From: an uncultured SAR116 cluster alpha proteobacterium
GTDB taxonomy: Bacteria; Pseudomonadota; Alphaproteobacteria; Puniceispirillales; Puniceispirillaceae
Assembly (NCBI GenBank): GCA_902622515.1
Contig: CACNQE010000001.1
Location: forward strand, 186,001-250,000
Reading direction: 5' to 3'
DNA length: 64,000 bases
The notes beneath the pieces are model-generated. The model was not told where the DNA came from. It did no database searches and worked only from the letters and a program-made list of their open reading frames with translations. Both the position numbers and the translations under genes were made by a program. Positions 13,579 through 22,898 of this stretch are shown one piece after another (position 1 is the first letter of the stretch; the number at the start of each line of letters is the position of its first letter).

Positions 13579-14177
13579 TGACTCTTGCCTCACTTATAAG
13601 TTTTTCGATATTTGCACTAACGGCTGCGGTGACCCCAGGTCCAAATAATATAATGCTTGCTGCATCTGGAGCGAATTATGGATTTCGTCGAACTCTGCCA
13701 CATATTATCGGTATTTGCGTTGGGTTTGGTTTTTTAGTCATAGCTGGTGGTCTTGGTCTTGGAACCTTTCTCCAAAACTTTCCTCAATTCTTCTCTTTTG
13801 TAAAATTATTTGCTTTATTTTTTCTACTATATCTGGCTTGGAGAATTGGAACGGCATCCTCACCAGAAATTTCAAAAGATAGCAAACCAATTCGATTTCA
13901 TACCGCAGCCTTTTTTCAATGGATAAATCCAAAGGGCCTGACGGTTGTTATTAGCTCGATAGCTGCATATATGGAAACTGCTACCAGCATCTGGCAAGCT
14001 CTCCCATTGATGGTATTTATTTTTGTTCTAGTAACAGCAATAGGGACATGTTTGTGGGCATTACTTGGAACCTTAATATCTGAATTTTTAGCAAATAAAA
14101 AACATAGAGTAGCATTTAATATAACGATGGCCTTTTTGTTGCTGATGTCAATGCTACCTGCAATCTTATCACTATAA
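13578..14177 (+). CDS. LysE/RhtB family amino-acid exporter
   Basis: A 199-residue inner-membrane protein with about six hydrophobic segments. The N-terminal family signature is TAAVTPGPNNIMLAASGANYG. LysE/RhtB proteins export amino acids or related compounds; the substrate cannot be told. Its start overlaps the trpE stop by one base (TAATG), so the two are translationally coupled. That hints at, but does not prove, a role with aromatic amino acids. Confidence 0.88.
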   Translation: MTLASLISFSIFALTAAVTPGPNNIMLAASGANYGFRRTLPHIIGICVGFGFLVIAGGLGLGTFLQNFPQFFSFVKLFALFFLLYLAWRIGTASSPEISKDSKPIRFHTAAFFQWINPKGLTVVISSIAAYMETATSIWQALPLMVFIFVLVTAIGTCLWALLGTLISEFLANKKHRVAFNITMAFLLLMSMLPAILSL

Positions 14178-14270
14178 AACAATTAATATGCTGTCACAAA
14201 TAACTAAAGGGCATGCTAAAAATGTTTAAGTTGATTAAAATAACAACTACTAATATATACCTGTGAAAAA

Positions 14271-14347
<77 letters not shown>

Positions 14348-14397
14348 ACACGATGTGTTATATATACAACATTAGATAATTCCAAGTATAATTATCA

Positions 14398-14877
14398 TTA
14401 ATTCGACAAATTTTTAACACTTAAAATCGCTCCAGGTGAGATATTCCGCAATCGTGATTGACCTGCTTTAATTTCCAAAACAAATTTTGCAGGAAATTTA
14501 GAGGAGATTAGACTAGTTGAACCTTTCTGTGCACTTTCCTCTATATGCACAACCTGATACTCAGAATTTATGAATAAAATATCAAGATTGATGAGTGTAT
14601 TTTTCATCCAAAATTGCCTTAGAGAGTCTGTATCCCAGATGAATAACATTCCCTCATCATCATCTAACTCTTCTCTAAACATTAGCCCTATGCTTTTTTC
14701 TTTCTCAGAACGAGCATATTCAACATTTAAATGTTCTAAATGTCCTTCAACAGTAATAATTGTAATCTGATTTTTATTAAGACTAGAGGCAAAGGAGGTG
14801 AAACTACCGTAATAAATGAATATTCCTAAAAAAACTAAAAAAAATTTGAACTTTAATTTCCTATTTTGATAATTCAA
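14398..14877 (-). CDS. DUF192 family exported protein
   Basis: A 159-residue protein with a hydrophobic signal or anchor segment (about residues 9-31, FKFFLVFLGIFIYYGSFTSFA). The DUF192 domain follows: ARSEKEKSIGLMFREELDDD, FIWDTDSLRQFWMKNTLINL, DILFINSEYQVVHIEE. The family is widespread and its biochemical role is unknown. The start is a TTG at 14875-14877, 6 bases after GAGG. Confidence 0.88.
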   Translation of the reverse strand: MNYQNRKLKFKFFLVFLGIFIYYGSFTSFASSLNKNQITIITVEGHLEHLNVEYARSEKEKSIGLMFREELDDDEGMLFIWDTDSLRQFWMKNTLINLDILFINSEYQVVHIEESAQKGSTSLISSKFPAKFVLEIKAGQSRLRNISPGAILSVKNLSN

Positions 14878-14931
14878 ACATTACCTCTTCAATTAATTTT
14901 CAAAAATAACTTTTATATTCTTGCATATTAG

Positions 14932-15978
14932 TTATCCGTCATAAAGTCTAGAGATCCATCTATCAGGAATATTTTTTCCTAATCTATGTGGAAAATTTAA
15001 ACTCTGAAGTATAGCACGTGACTCAGCAACACATTTAGTTTTGTAAGGACTCTTACCTATCATCAAACCCCAAACGCCAGCCCAGGCGCGTGCCGTTGTA
15101 AAAGGATTGTAGCCACCGCCACCAAGAACAAGTATAGGAATATTAAGCTGAAGAAATGCAGAAACCGTATTCCAATAACCTTGATTAGAATAACATAATC
15201 CAGATTGGGGATCCTCTTCAAGACCATCAGACCCTGCTTGCAACACAATAAAATCAGGATTAAATGCTAATAAAAGAGGAAGGACTTGATTGGTTATCAC
15301 TTCATTTAAGTCCTTATCATTTGAACCTCTTGGCAGAGGATAATTGTGGGCATTTCCGCCACCGACATCATCTTTTTTACCTGTTCGAGGCCATCTATCT
15401 GCCTCGTGCACAGAAAACAAAATAATTCTTTCTAAATGACTAAAATTATCTTGAACACCGTCTGGATGATGAGCGTCTATATCAACATATGCTATCTTTT
15501 TTGACGTGTTATGATACAAGGTTGTCAGCGCAATTGCAGGGTCATTTACAAAACAAAATCCATTTGCTGAATCAGGGAATCCATGATGTGTGCCCCCTGA
15601 GGGATTAAATACTCTAGAGTGCTTTCCGGATATTAAATAATATGCACCTTGCAAACTTGCCTTCGCAGCAGTGGCTGGTCTTCTGTAAATCTCTTGGTAA
15701 ATAGGATTTGAATGGTTACCAATATTATGCCTTTTTGAGCGTATTTCATCTAATACCTGTGTTTTCTCAGCGTCAATAAGCGCCTGAATATATTCAGGTG
15801 TATGAAAGCACTCTAGCTCTTTTGCTGTTGCAGGTGGTACCATTTCAAATTGACTATCATTCAACCATCCTTGAGCTCTACAAATATCAATTACTGGCCA
15901 AACCCTAGGTATGTTAAGTGGATGTCCAGGCCCATAACCGGAACCTCTAAATATGTCACTTCCAAGGAAAATTGCCAC
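14932..15978 (-). CDS. Histone deacetylase/AcuC-like zinc hydrolase
   Basis: A 348-residue member of the arginase/deacetylase superfamily, which cleaves acetyl-lysine, acetylpolyamines or related amides. The zinc-site motif YVDIDAHHPDGVQDNF carries Asp and His ligands. GGTHHGFPDSANGFCFVND carries the catalytic His pair. QAGSDGLEEDPQSGL supplies a further Asp, and LVLGGGGYN is conserved. The start is a GTG at 15976-15978, 7 bases after AGG. The natural substrate is not predictable. It lies 48 bp past the last antiporter gene on the same strand. Confidence 0.88.
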   Translation of the reverse strand: MAIFLGSDIFRGSGYGPGHPLNIPRVWPVIDICRAQGWLNDSQFEMVPPATAKELECFHTPEYIQALIDAEKTQVLDEIRSKRHNIGNHSNPIYQEIYRRPATAAKASLQGAYYLISGKHSRVFNPSGGTHHGFPDSANGFCFVNDPAIALTTLYHNTSKKIAYVDIDAHHPDGVQDNFSHLERIILFSVHEADRWPRTGKKDDVGGGNAHNYPLPRGSNDKDLNEVITNQVLPLLLAFNPDFIVLQAGSDGLEEDPQSGLCYSNQGYWNTVSAFLQLNIPILVLGGGGYNPFTTARAWAGVWGLMIGKSPYKTKCVAESRAILQSLNFPHRLGKNIPDRWISRLYDG

Positions 15979-16026
15979 TAAAAAACCTGCTATAAAAGAT
16001 ATTTCATTTTCTAAGATATATTAACA

Positions 16027-17709
16027 TCAAAAAATATTTGTAATTAACAAAACACACATTAATAGTGTAATCAAAGCGATTGCTGCGGGGCCTGGCGTGA
16101 CAGGGCCTGTTACTGGATGCTGATAAATATAAGAAATTCGTGAAATAAACAGCTTAGTAAATTTAATCAAAAATGCGTTTGCACCCACCCCAATCTTATT
16201 TGCTATTAATAAAAAAGGTTTTCCAATGCGTGGAGCGAGTTTTCTATAAAACCAGTCCGAATTAAGCACTGTTGACGAAATCTCTGGTGGATAAAACCCA
16301 AATCGCATTAGAAAGGTGAAGGCTAACATAGCGAAAATCACCAATTGAAATTGACCAACAATATGGCTTGCATCATATGGCTGATAATTAAGTTCATATG
16401 GAAGAATTTGATAAAACTGTGTTGGCATAACTCCAATACCAATACAAAAAACACTAGCAATTGCCATTGCTATGATCATGTTAAAAGGTGCTTCTTTTGG
16501 ACGCAACCCACTGTCATGACTAAAGAAAGTAAAATATGGAATTTTTATTCCAGAGTGATGTAATACTCCTGCTGAGGCTGCCAGCAAAACTAAATAAACA
16601 TAAATGAGTCCCTCGTATCCAACAGCTTTCATTATCACTGCCTTAGCTGTGAATCCACTGAACAATGGGAAGGCTGAGATAGACATGGCGCCAATGATAC
16701 AGAATATCATTGTTAATGGCATGGATTTATACAAACCGCCAAGTTCAGTTGCTTTAGCTGTTCCAACTCTATACATCACAGAACCAATTGACATGAATAG
16801 AAGTGCTTTATAAAGAATATGTGCAAATGCATGAGCAACGGCTCCATTTAGTGCCAATTCTGTTCCTATACCAATCGCTACTATCATGAAACCGAGCTGA
16901 TTATTTAGACTGTATGCTAATACCCGTCTGAGATCATTTTCGATTACAGCAAAAAAGACTGGAAAAGCTGTCATCACGGCACCAATCCAAATTAGATACT
17001 CTGTACCTGCGAATCCTCTTGCAAATGCGTAAATAGCTAATTTCGTGGTAAATGAAGATAACATCACCGTTCCAATTATTGTTGCCTCCGGATAGGCGTC
17101 TTGTAACCAACCATTCAAAAAAGGGAATGCAGCCTTAATTCCAAATGCAAGAAAAATAAGCCAAGTTCCTGTGCTACCGAGCTCCATAGCGCCAAAAGCG
17201 ATTGTTCCGCTTTCTTTCCAGTATAAGCAAGCACCAGCTAATAACATTACCCCTGAAGCTACCTGGACAAGCAAATACCTCATTGCTGCATTATTGGCAC
17301 GCTGTGTTCCACTTGCTAATATTAAAAATACCGATGTTATGGCAGTTGCTTCCCACCATATAAATAGTGTTATTAAATCACCTGCGTGCAATGCGGCAAT
17401 TGCAGCACCTGCATATGCAAGACCAGCAGTATGTTCCATTGGTCTGCGTTCGTGCCAGCCATAAATCACATTCAAAGTAGCTGCAATATGAAAAATAATT
17501 CCAAATGGAAGTGTTAAATTATCAGCGTTATGCAGAATTAATTCTTGTCCAAAAACAAAAATTATCCAATGTACACCCTCACCGGCGAAAAGACTAACAG
17601 CAGAAAAACCTATAGCGATAAGCATAAATACTTGCCGTATATGATGAGGCAAATACGGGACAAAAGCAGCAGCTACTATCATTAATAATCCAGGAGTAAT
17701 ATTAGTCAT
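16027..17709 (-). CDS. Third large antiporter-like subunit (NuoL/M/N family) of Mrp operon
   Basis: A 560-residue polytopic membrane protein of the proton-conducting transporter family. A core signature is AFGIKAAFPFLNGWLQDAYPEA, with the family lysine, and later NGAVAHAFAHILYKALLFMS. It is the last gene of the operon and overlaps the preceding small gene by 8 bp. It may take the place of the N-terminal half of MrpA, whose C-terminal half is encoded separately at 21702-22295. Which of the three large subunits corresponds to MrpA or MrpD is not certain. Confidence 0.85.
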   Translation of the reverse strand: MTNITPGLLMIVAAAFVPYLPHHIRQVFMLIAIGFSAVSLFAGEGVHWIIFVFGQELILHNADNLTLPFGIIFHIAATLNVIYGWHERRPMEHTAGLAYAGAAIAALHAGDLITLFIWWEATAITSVFLILASGTQRANNAAMRYLLVQVASGVMLLAGACLYWKESGTIAFGAMELGSTGTWLIFLAFGIKAAFPFLNGWLQDAYPEATIIGTVMLSSFTTKLAIYAFARGFAGTEYLIWIGAVMTAFPVFFAVIENDLRRVLAYSLNNQLGFMIVAIGIGTELALNGAVAHAFAHILYKALLFMSIGSVMYRVGTAKATELGGLYKSMPLTMIFCIIGAMSISAFPLFSGFTAKAVIMKAVGYEGLIYVYLVLLAASAGVLHHSGIKIPYFTFFSHDSGLRPKEAPFNMIIAMAIASVFCIGIGVMPTQFYQILPYELNYQPYDASHIVGQFQLVIFAMLAFTFLMRFGFYPPEISSTVLNSDWFYRKLAPRIGKPFLLIANKIGVGANAFLIKFTKLFISRISYIYQHPVTGPVTPGPAAIALITLLMCVLLITNIF

Positions 17710-17938
17710 AGTAATCCTCTTTCCTCATGAGAAGATAACGAAGGCCAATACCAACAACTACAATAAACACTGAAGCAGAAAAACCATAAATAACCGGAAA
17801 AACCGGAAAATCCTCAAGCTTTATTTCACCGTGTCGATGAACAAAAAACTCGGATATAATGAGACATATTCCAATAATGACTAATGATACGCTAGCGTAG
17901 TTACCCATTTTTTTTAGACGCTGATTTAAATTACTCAT
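17702..17938 (-). CDS. Small two-helix membrane protein in Mrp operon
   Basis: A 78-residue protein with two hydrophobic segments (SVSLVIIGICLIISEFFV and VIYGFSASVFIVVVGIGLRY) and a charged C-terminus (LLMRKEDYYD). The ATG at 17936-17938 overlaps the TGA of the gene before it (ATGA). An upstream in-frame ATG at 17974 exists but is less likely. I recognise no classical Mrp subunit. Its place between two large subunits suggests an accessory or structural part of the complex. Confidence 0.8.
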   Translation of the reverse strand: MSNLNQRLKKMGNYASVSLVIIGICLIISEFFVHRHGEIKLEDFPVFPVIYGFSASVFIVVVGIGLRYLLMRKEDYYD

Positions 17939-19389
17939 GGTATCACCATTAGAGTTGTTAGAAGCCTTACCCAATCCACTGCAAAAAACAAAAGTAAGCT
18001 TAAGATTGCAGTAATTACTGGGGGAAAGATAGTAAGAATGTGGTTGTCAACATGAATTTCTTTAAGAGACGGTTTGAAAAATGCCCTCGTACACGGCTCT
18101 AACAAGTAATATATATTTAATAACGAAGAAATCCCTAAAACTAAAAGCATAATTGGTATCCCTGCATCCACAGAACCTACCATCAACATAAATTTTGACC
18201 AGCTTCCTCCCAACGGTGGAATCCCTATAATTGATAAAGACGCTACAAAAAAAGCAATAAAAACAAGTGGCATTTTAGGTCCCAAACCATCCAGTTCTGA
18301 GATTTTCTTAATATGTGCATTTACGTAGATAGCACCAGCACAAAAGAACAATGTAATTTTAGCAGTTGCATGCATTATAATATGCAACGCAGCACCCTCA
18401 ATCGCAGCTTGTGTTGCTAATGCCGCACCTAAAAGAATATATGAGAGTTGGGAGATAGTAGAATAGGCAAGTCTTGCTTTTAAATCATCTTTCGTTATAG
18501 CAATAATTGAAGAGGTTAATATTGTAAAAGCAGTTAACCAAACGAGCCAAACAGCAGCTCCAGATTCCAATAAGAAATCAATACCGAATATATAAACTAC
18601 AATAGTTAAAAACGAAAATACTCCTGCTTTAACGACCGCAACAGCATGTAGTAACGCTGAAACTGGCGTGGGCGCAACCATAGCAGCAGGTAACCATCGA
18701 TGGATCGGCATTAACGCCGCCTTCCCAATTCCAAAGGCAAACATAGCAAGCAAAAACGGCAGAAGAGATGGTGAAAAATCAAATGGTATGATTCCACCTT
18801 TAGTAAAATCTAATGTACCAGATATTATCCATACCCAAAGTAACGCTGGCAAAAACAATAGTAACGAAGTAGCAACTAAAATTCCCATATACAAACGACC
18901 GGCATCCTTGGCATCTTTCGTTTGACCATGAGTTACCAACGGATAAGTAGAAAACGTTAAGACCTCATAAAAGATGAACAGCATCAGGAGGTTTCCAGAA
19001 TAAGAAATTGCCATTGCCGCATGAATGGCTACTGCATAATAAAAATTAAATCTTGTTTGGTTTTTTGCTTTGCTTCCTCTCATGTAGCCAACACTATAAA
19101 TAGAGGCCAATATCCATAATCCAGATGCCACAATACCAAACAGAGCTCCAAGCGCTGTGACGTTAAAACTTAGACCAATTCCAGGAACTATTTGCCATAA
19201 ATTAATCGAAATTGTTTGTCCATCTATGATGGCCATTGCAATTGCAATGGCCGATCCAAACGTAATTATTCCACCAATTGGCCCACATATGTCACGCATA
19301 TTTTTACGGTTGTTAAAAAGTAATACCGCTAGTCCAGTAATTAAGGGAGTAAAAAGGCTAATAGCTAAAACTAACTGCAAATTACCCAT
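17935..19389 (-). CDS. Second large antiporter-like subunit (MnhD/NuoM-like)
   Basis: A 484-residue polytopic protein of the NuoM/MrpD type. The key segment is FGIGKAALMPIHRWLPAAMV followed by APTPVSALLHAVAVVKAGVF, which holds the conserved lysines of the proton path. It directly abuts the upstream mnhD-like gene (19390), so the two are paralogues in tandem. Confidence 0.87.
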   Translation of the reverse strand: MGNLQLVLAISLFTPLITGLAVLLFNNRKNMRDICGPIGGIITFGSAIAIAMAIIDGQTISINLWQIVPGIGLSFNVTALGALFGIVASGLWILASIYSVGYMRGSKAKNQTRFNFYYAVAIHAAMAISYSGNLLMLFIFYEVLTFSTYPLVTHGQTKDAKDAGRLYMGILVATSLLLFLPALLWVWIISGTLDFTKGGIIPFDFSPSLLPFLLAMFAFGIGKAALMPIHRWLPAAMVAPTPVSALLHAVAVVKAGVFSFLTIVVYIFGIDFLLESGAAVWLVWLTAFTILTSSIIAITKDDLKARLAYSTISQLSYILLGAALATQAAIEGAALHIIMHATAKITLFFCAGAIYVNAHIKKISELDGLGPKMPLVFIAFFVASLSIIGIPPLGGSWSKFMLMVGSVDAGIPIMLLVLGISSLLNIYYLLEPCTRAFFKPSLKEIHVDNHILTIFPPVITAILSLLLFFAVDWVRLLTTLMVIP

Positions 19390-20877
19390 TTATCTTACTC
19401 CGATAAGCGCATTAGCAGCATTCATTCCATATGAAGAAACTCCGGCACTATATATTCCAAAAATAATAATTGTAAAAACCAATAACCAAAGAGAAACACA
19501 AGCCAATACTGGTTCTTTTTCAATTTTTAATGGTTGTAAAGGCTCCTGAAGCCACATAACCTCAAATATTTTCCAGAGATATAGAACGGAAAGTGCACTG
19601 CTGACTGCAATAACTGCTACATATATTCCATTTCCTGTTTCAAAAATTGCTTTGAACAAATATAATTTAGAAATAAAGCCAGCCGTGAGTGGTACTCCAA
19701 TTAACGCGAGTCCTGCTATAACAAACCCAGTAAAAGTTATTGGCATCTGCCTTCCAACACCTCGCAACGAATTCATGGTTGCACGTTGGCCAATGCCTAT
19801 AGCAAAAATACCTACCGCCATAAATAATGCACCTTTTATTAAAGCATGATTAATAAGGTGAATAAATCCAGCAGAAATACCTGAATGAGTATTGATTGAA
19901 AAAGCAAAGGTAATGTAACCAATTTGAGCAATAGATGATAAAGCAAATAGTCGTTTTATATCTATCTGATAAATAGCCGCAATAGTGCCATAAAAAATCG
20001 CAATGACTGAAACCGGCATCAGAACAAATAATAAAAACAAATCAATTAAGTGAGTAGTATCTATAAAAATACCAAATAATAATCGTGCCAAATAATAAAT
20101 AGCAACTTTTGTTGCAATTGCTGATAGTAGGGACGAAACTGCTGAAGGTGCAAAACTATATGCAGCAGGTAGCCAGATATGAACTGGAAACACTCCTGCT
20201 TTAACCATTATCCCCGCAAGCATAAAGGCAAGTCCAGTTACGGCAGCTTGATTTGTTCCTATTTCATTTAATCTTTCAATAATGTCTAAAAGATTTAGCG
20301 TTCCGGTTGCTGCGTATAAATAACCTACACCGATTACGTAAAACGTAGCTCCAATTGCACCGATAATAAGGTAATTGTAAGCCGCAAGAAGTGCGCGTCT
20401 ATCTTGACCTGCTCCCAAAGCTATCAATGTAATTGAACTTAATGCGGAAATTTCTAAAAACACAAAAAGGTTAAATGCATCGCCAGTCATTGAAAGTCCA
20501 AATAAACTAGCTATTGTAAGAAGCCACACAGCATAAGCTTTCGGCAAATCCTCTACTGCGATCTCATGCTTTAGTGTCGTAAGAGCATAAACGGTAGCAA
20601 TTACAGATATGAAAGCAACTAATAAAACTAAATGGACATTTGCTCCGTCTACAACAAAAGCGATGCCCCATGGTGGCTCCCAGCCTCCAAAAGCATAGCT
20701 CAATGTGAGACTCGCAGAAACAATTTCAGTTAGTTCAAAAGCCATATATAAACAGCACAAAGTCGTAACAAAAGCTACACCCCAAGCTATTCTTGCAGAG
20801 GGCAAAACTGAAACTACGGCAGAGGCCAAAAGGGGAATGGCAACCAATAAAGCTGGTATGTTATTTAAAATCAGCAT
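19390..20877 (-). CDS. mnhD: Mrp-type Na+/H+ antiporter subunit D
   Basis: A 495-residue NuoM/N-like antiporter subunit. It shows LAGIMVKAGVFPVHIWLPAA followed by APSAVSSLLSAIATKVAIYY, and GFIHLINHALIKGALFMAVG. It overlaps the mnhC stop by one base, which is the normal C-D order of Mrp operons. Together with the other subunits it should exchange Na+ (or another cation) for protons across the inner membrane. Confidence 0.9.
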   Translation of the reverse strand: MLILNNIPALLVAIPLLASAVVSVLPSARIAWGVAFVTTLCCLYMAFELTEIVSASLTLSYAFGGWEPPWGIAFVVDGANVHLVLLVAFISVIATVYALTTLKHEIAVEDLPKAYAVWLLTIASLFGLSMTGDAFNLFVFLEISALSSITLIALGAGQDRRALLAAYNYLIIGAIGATFYVIGVGYLYAATGTLNLLDIIERLNEIGTNQAAVTGLAFMLAGIMVKAGVFPVHIWLPAAYSFAPSAVSSLLSAIATKVAIYYLARLLFGIFIDTTHLIDLFLLFVLMPVSVIAIFYGTIAAIYQIDIKRLFALSSIAQIGYITFAFSINTHSGISAGFIHLINHALIKGALFMAVGIFAIGIGQRATMNSLRGVGRQMPITFTGFVIAGLALIGVPLTAGFISKLYLFKAIFETGNGIYVAVIAVSSALSVLYLWKIFEVMWLQEPLQPLKIEKEPVLACVSLWLLVFTIIIFGIYSAGVSSYGMNAANALIGVR

Positions 20878-21281
20878 TATAGTTTATTATCTTTCTGCTC
20901 ATTTTCTTGATGCCCGTCCTCTATTTTTAAAGCCAATAGTTTCTTCTCTTCAATTGAATCAAATGCTTCATGGATCCTTACTACTAATGCAAGACCCAGA
21001 GCATTCGTTGCCACACCTACGACGATAGCAGTAAGTATCAAAACATGAGGTAACGGATTAGAATACACAGTATCACTTACGCCAGTAAGTATTGGTGCTG
21101 TTCCGCCCGAGACCTTTCCAAGAGAAATGTAAAAAATAAAAACTGAACTCTGAAAAATAGATAAACCTACTAATTTTTTAATAAAATTTTGATTGCTAAT
21201 GATAATGTATAACCCTGCCATCATTAACATAATGACGACAATGTAATTCCAATTTAAAAGAACTGAATAAAGGCTACTCAT
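20877..21281 (-). CDS. mnhC: Mrp-type Na+/H+ antiporter subunit C (NuoK-like)
   Basis: A 134-residue protein with three membrane helices, homologous to NuoK. It shows GLYIIISNQNFIKKLVGLSI and DPLPHVLILTAIVVGVA-type sequence (here SNPLPHVLILTAIVVGVATN), with a charged C-terminal tail. It overlaps mnhB by 4 bp and mnhD by 1 bp. Confidence 0.91.
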   Translation of the reverse strand: MSSLYSVLLNWNYIVVIMLMMAGLYIIISNQNFIKKLVGLSIFQSSVFIFYISLGKVSGGTAPILTGVSDTVYSNPLPHVLILTAIVVGVATNALGLALVVRIHEAFDSIEEKKLLALKIEDGHQENEQKDNKL

Positions 21282-21700
21282 TTTTTTGGTTTGAACCCAG
21301 AGAATGCATAAAATAAGCCCAGCATCACTGCAAAAACAGTCAAACCGACACCCAACTCAACAACTATTATACCCAAATGTTGGGCCTTATAAATTTTGTA
21401 AGCAAAAGGAGAATAATCCAAATAATTTGCTCCAAAGATAATTGATACTATTCCTGTACCAGCAAAAACCAACACCCCAAGTGCCATAATATAGTTAACA
21501 AATATAACTGGCATCAATTTTCTAACTCTCTCTAGACCAAATATTATAGAATAAAAAATAAAAGCAGCCGCAACGATTACCCCTGCTTGAAAACCGCCGC
21601 CTGGTCCATAATCCCCATGAAATTGAACATATAAACCATAAATTATAATAGGCCCAAACAATATCTTACTTACGATTTTAAAAACTGGGTTTTCTCTCAC
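21278..21700 (-). CDS. mnhB: Mrp-type Na+/H+ antiporter subunit B
   Basis: A 140-residue membrane protein. The family signature is YVQFHGDYGPGGGFQAGVI, followed by hydrophobic helices and VVELGVGLTVFAVMLGLFYA. It is one base downstream of the DUF4040 gene and overlaps mnhC by 4 bp. Confidence 0.91.
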   Translation of the reverse strand: MRENPVFKIVSKILFGPIIIYGLYVQFHGDYGPGGGFQAGVIVAAAFIFYSIIFGLERVRKLMPVIFVNYIMALGVLVFAGTGIVSIIFGANYLDYSPFAYKIYKAQHLGIIVVELGVGLTVFAVMLGLFYAFSGFKPKK

Positions 21701-21701
21701 T

Positions 21702-22295
21702 TCAAGTCTCCTTTTTAGAGGCTTCTTTATTTTGGACTGGTAGATTCTCAGATTTTCTAAACCTCATGGAAAGTGTTGAGCCTGTTAAAAGAATAATAAC
21801 GCCAATACCGGCAGTAAAAACAACGACCACCTCACCTAATGTATCAAATCCCCGATAGCTAGCCAGCACATTAGTCACAACGTTTGGAATATGAAATAAC
21901 GGATAGCTCTCTTCTATGTAACGAGGAGCTACGTGGAGGTGTGCCGGCGCCCCTGGATCACCAAAATCAGGCAATGAAAAAGCAGCGTTAATGAGCATTA
22001 AACCAACAATGATGCATAAAGTTAAACTCCAACCTGAAAATCGAGTATGATGTGCCTCTTCGAGAGGTAAATACCTTAAAGCAGCTAAAAATAAAATTGT
22101 AGATATACCAGAACCCACAGCTGCCTCAGTGAAAGCAACATCTACTGCATCCATATTAACAAATATAGCGGCCGCAGTTAATGAATAAGCGCCTGATAGC
22201 GCAACTATAGCAATTAAGCTTTTTAAACGTATAATGTAGAAAGTGATTACAACCAAAAGTGAAATTAAAAAGACATTTACCCAAAACTCAACCAT
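21702..22295 (-). CDS. DUF4040-type subunit corresponding to the MrpA C-terminal region
   Basis: A 197-residue membrane protein. The N-terminal part holds VDVAFTEAAVGSGISTILFL (DUF4040). The C-terminal part has VVTNVLASYRGFDTLGEVVV, which in classical Mrp antiporters is part of the long MrpA chain. Here it is a separate gene, resembling the organisation of membrane-bound hydrogenases and some seven-plus-subunit Mrp systems. It overlaps mnhG by 8 bp. Confidence 0.88.
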   Translation of the reverse strand: MVEFWVNVFLISLLVVITFYIIRLKSLIAIVALSGAYSLTAAAIFVNMDAVDVAFTEAAVGSGISTILFLAALRYLPLEEAHHTRFSGWSLTLCIIVGLMLINAAFSLPDFGDPGAPAHLHVAPRYIEESYPLFHIPNVVTNVLASYRGFDTLGEVVVVFTAGIGVIILLTGSTLSMRFRKSENLPVQNKEASKKET

Positions 22296-22635
22296 TTAGG
22301 TCTCCAGCATTTTTATTTTTTGGCTTAATTTCTTTGGCTTCTGGCTTTATTCCGAATTTATTTGCCATCATTGCTACCGCATGTCCAGAGATTGGACTGG
22401 TAAAAAAAAGAAATAAAACAATTAAGGCTAACTTAGCAGAAGTTAGAGAAAAGCCGGATTGCAACATCATGCCTAAAATTATAAATCCTACGGCCGCTGT
22501 ATCTATTATTCCAGCAGCATGGATTCTGCTATAAACGTCCGGGAGCCTTAAAATTCCCAAACTACCAGTAATTAGTGCAAAAGCACCTATAAAAAAACAA
22601 ATATATGAAGCAATATCAATAATAAGGTTCATCAC
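22288..22635 (-). CDS. mnhG: Mrp-type Na+/H+ antiporter subunit G
   Basis: A 115-residue membrane protein with the subunit G signature GSLGILRLPDVYSRIHAAGI and three hydrophobic segments. It overlaps mnhF by 4 bp and the DUF4040 gene by 8 bp. Confidence 0.91.
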   Translation of the reverse strand: MMNLIIDIASYICFFIGAFALITGSLGILRLPDVYSRIHAAGIIDTAAVGFIILGMMLQSGFSLTSAKLALIVLFLFFTSPISGHAVAMMANKFGIKPEAKEIKPKNKNAGDLNG

Positions 22636-22898
22636 AAATCCTCATCACTAACATCTGATTTTCGATAGAACCTCAGAATTGCAAGAGTACCCAGGAAATT
22701 TAATACCGCATACAAAATAGAAATATCTACAAATTCTGGCCTCCCCAATGCAAATCCATGGAGTGATATTCCCAGTATTATAACTGTTCCAATGCAATTT
22801 ACTGCTAAAATCCTATCAAAAGCAGTTGGCCCTTTAGCGGCTCTTGCAATAAGCATTACGATACAAATCGCACAAACCAGTAAAACAAGAGCAAACAT
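22632..22898 (-). CDS. mnhF: Mrp-type Na+/H+ antiporter subunit F
   Basis: An 88-residue, three-helix protein with the subunit F signature RAAKGPTAFDRILAVNCIGT. It lies between mnhE and mnhG with 1-bp and 4-bp overlaps. Confidence 0.91.
   Translation of the reverse strand: MFALVLLVCAICIVMLIARAAKGPTAFDRILAVNCIGTVIILGISLHGFALGRPEFVDISILYAVLNFLGTLAILRFYRKSDVSDEDL

Noticed and set aside
19157-19549. Plus-strand frame of 130 codons in the antiporter operon
   Set aside because: It is antisense across the junction of two well-supported membrane genes.
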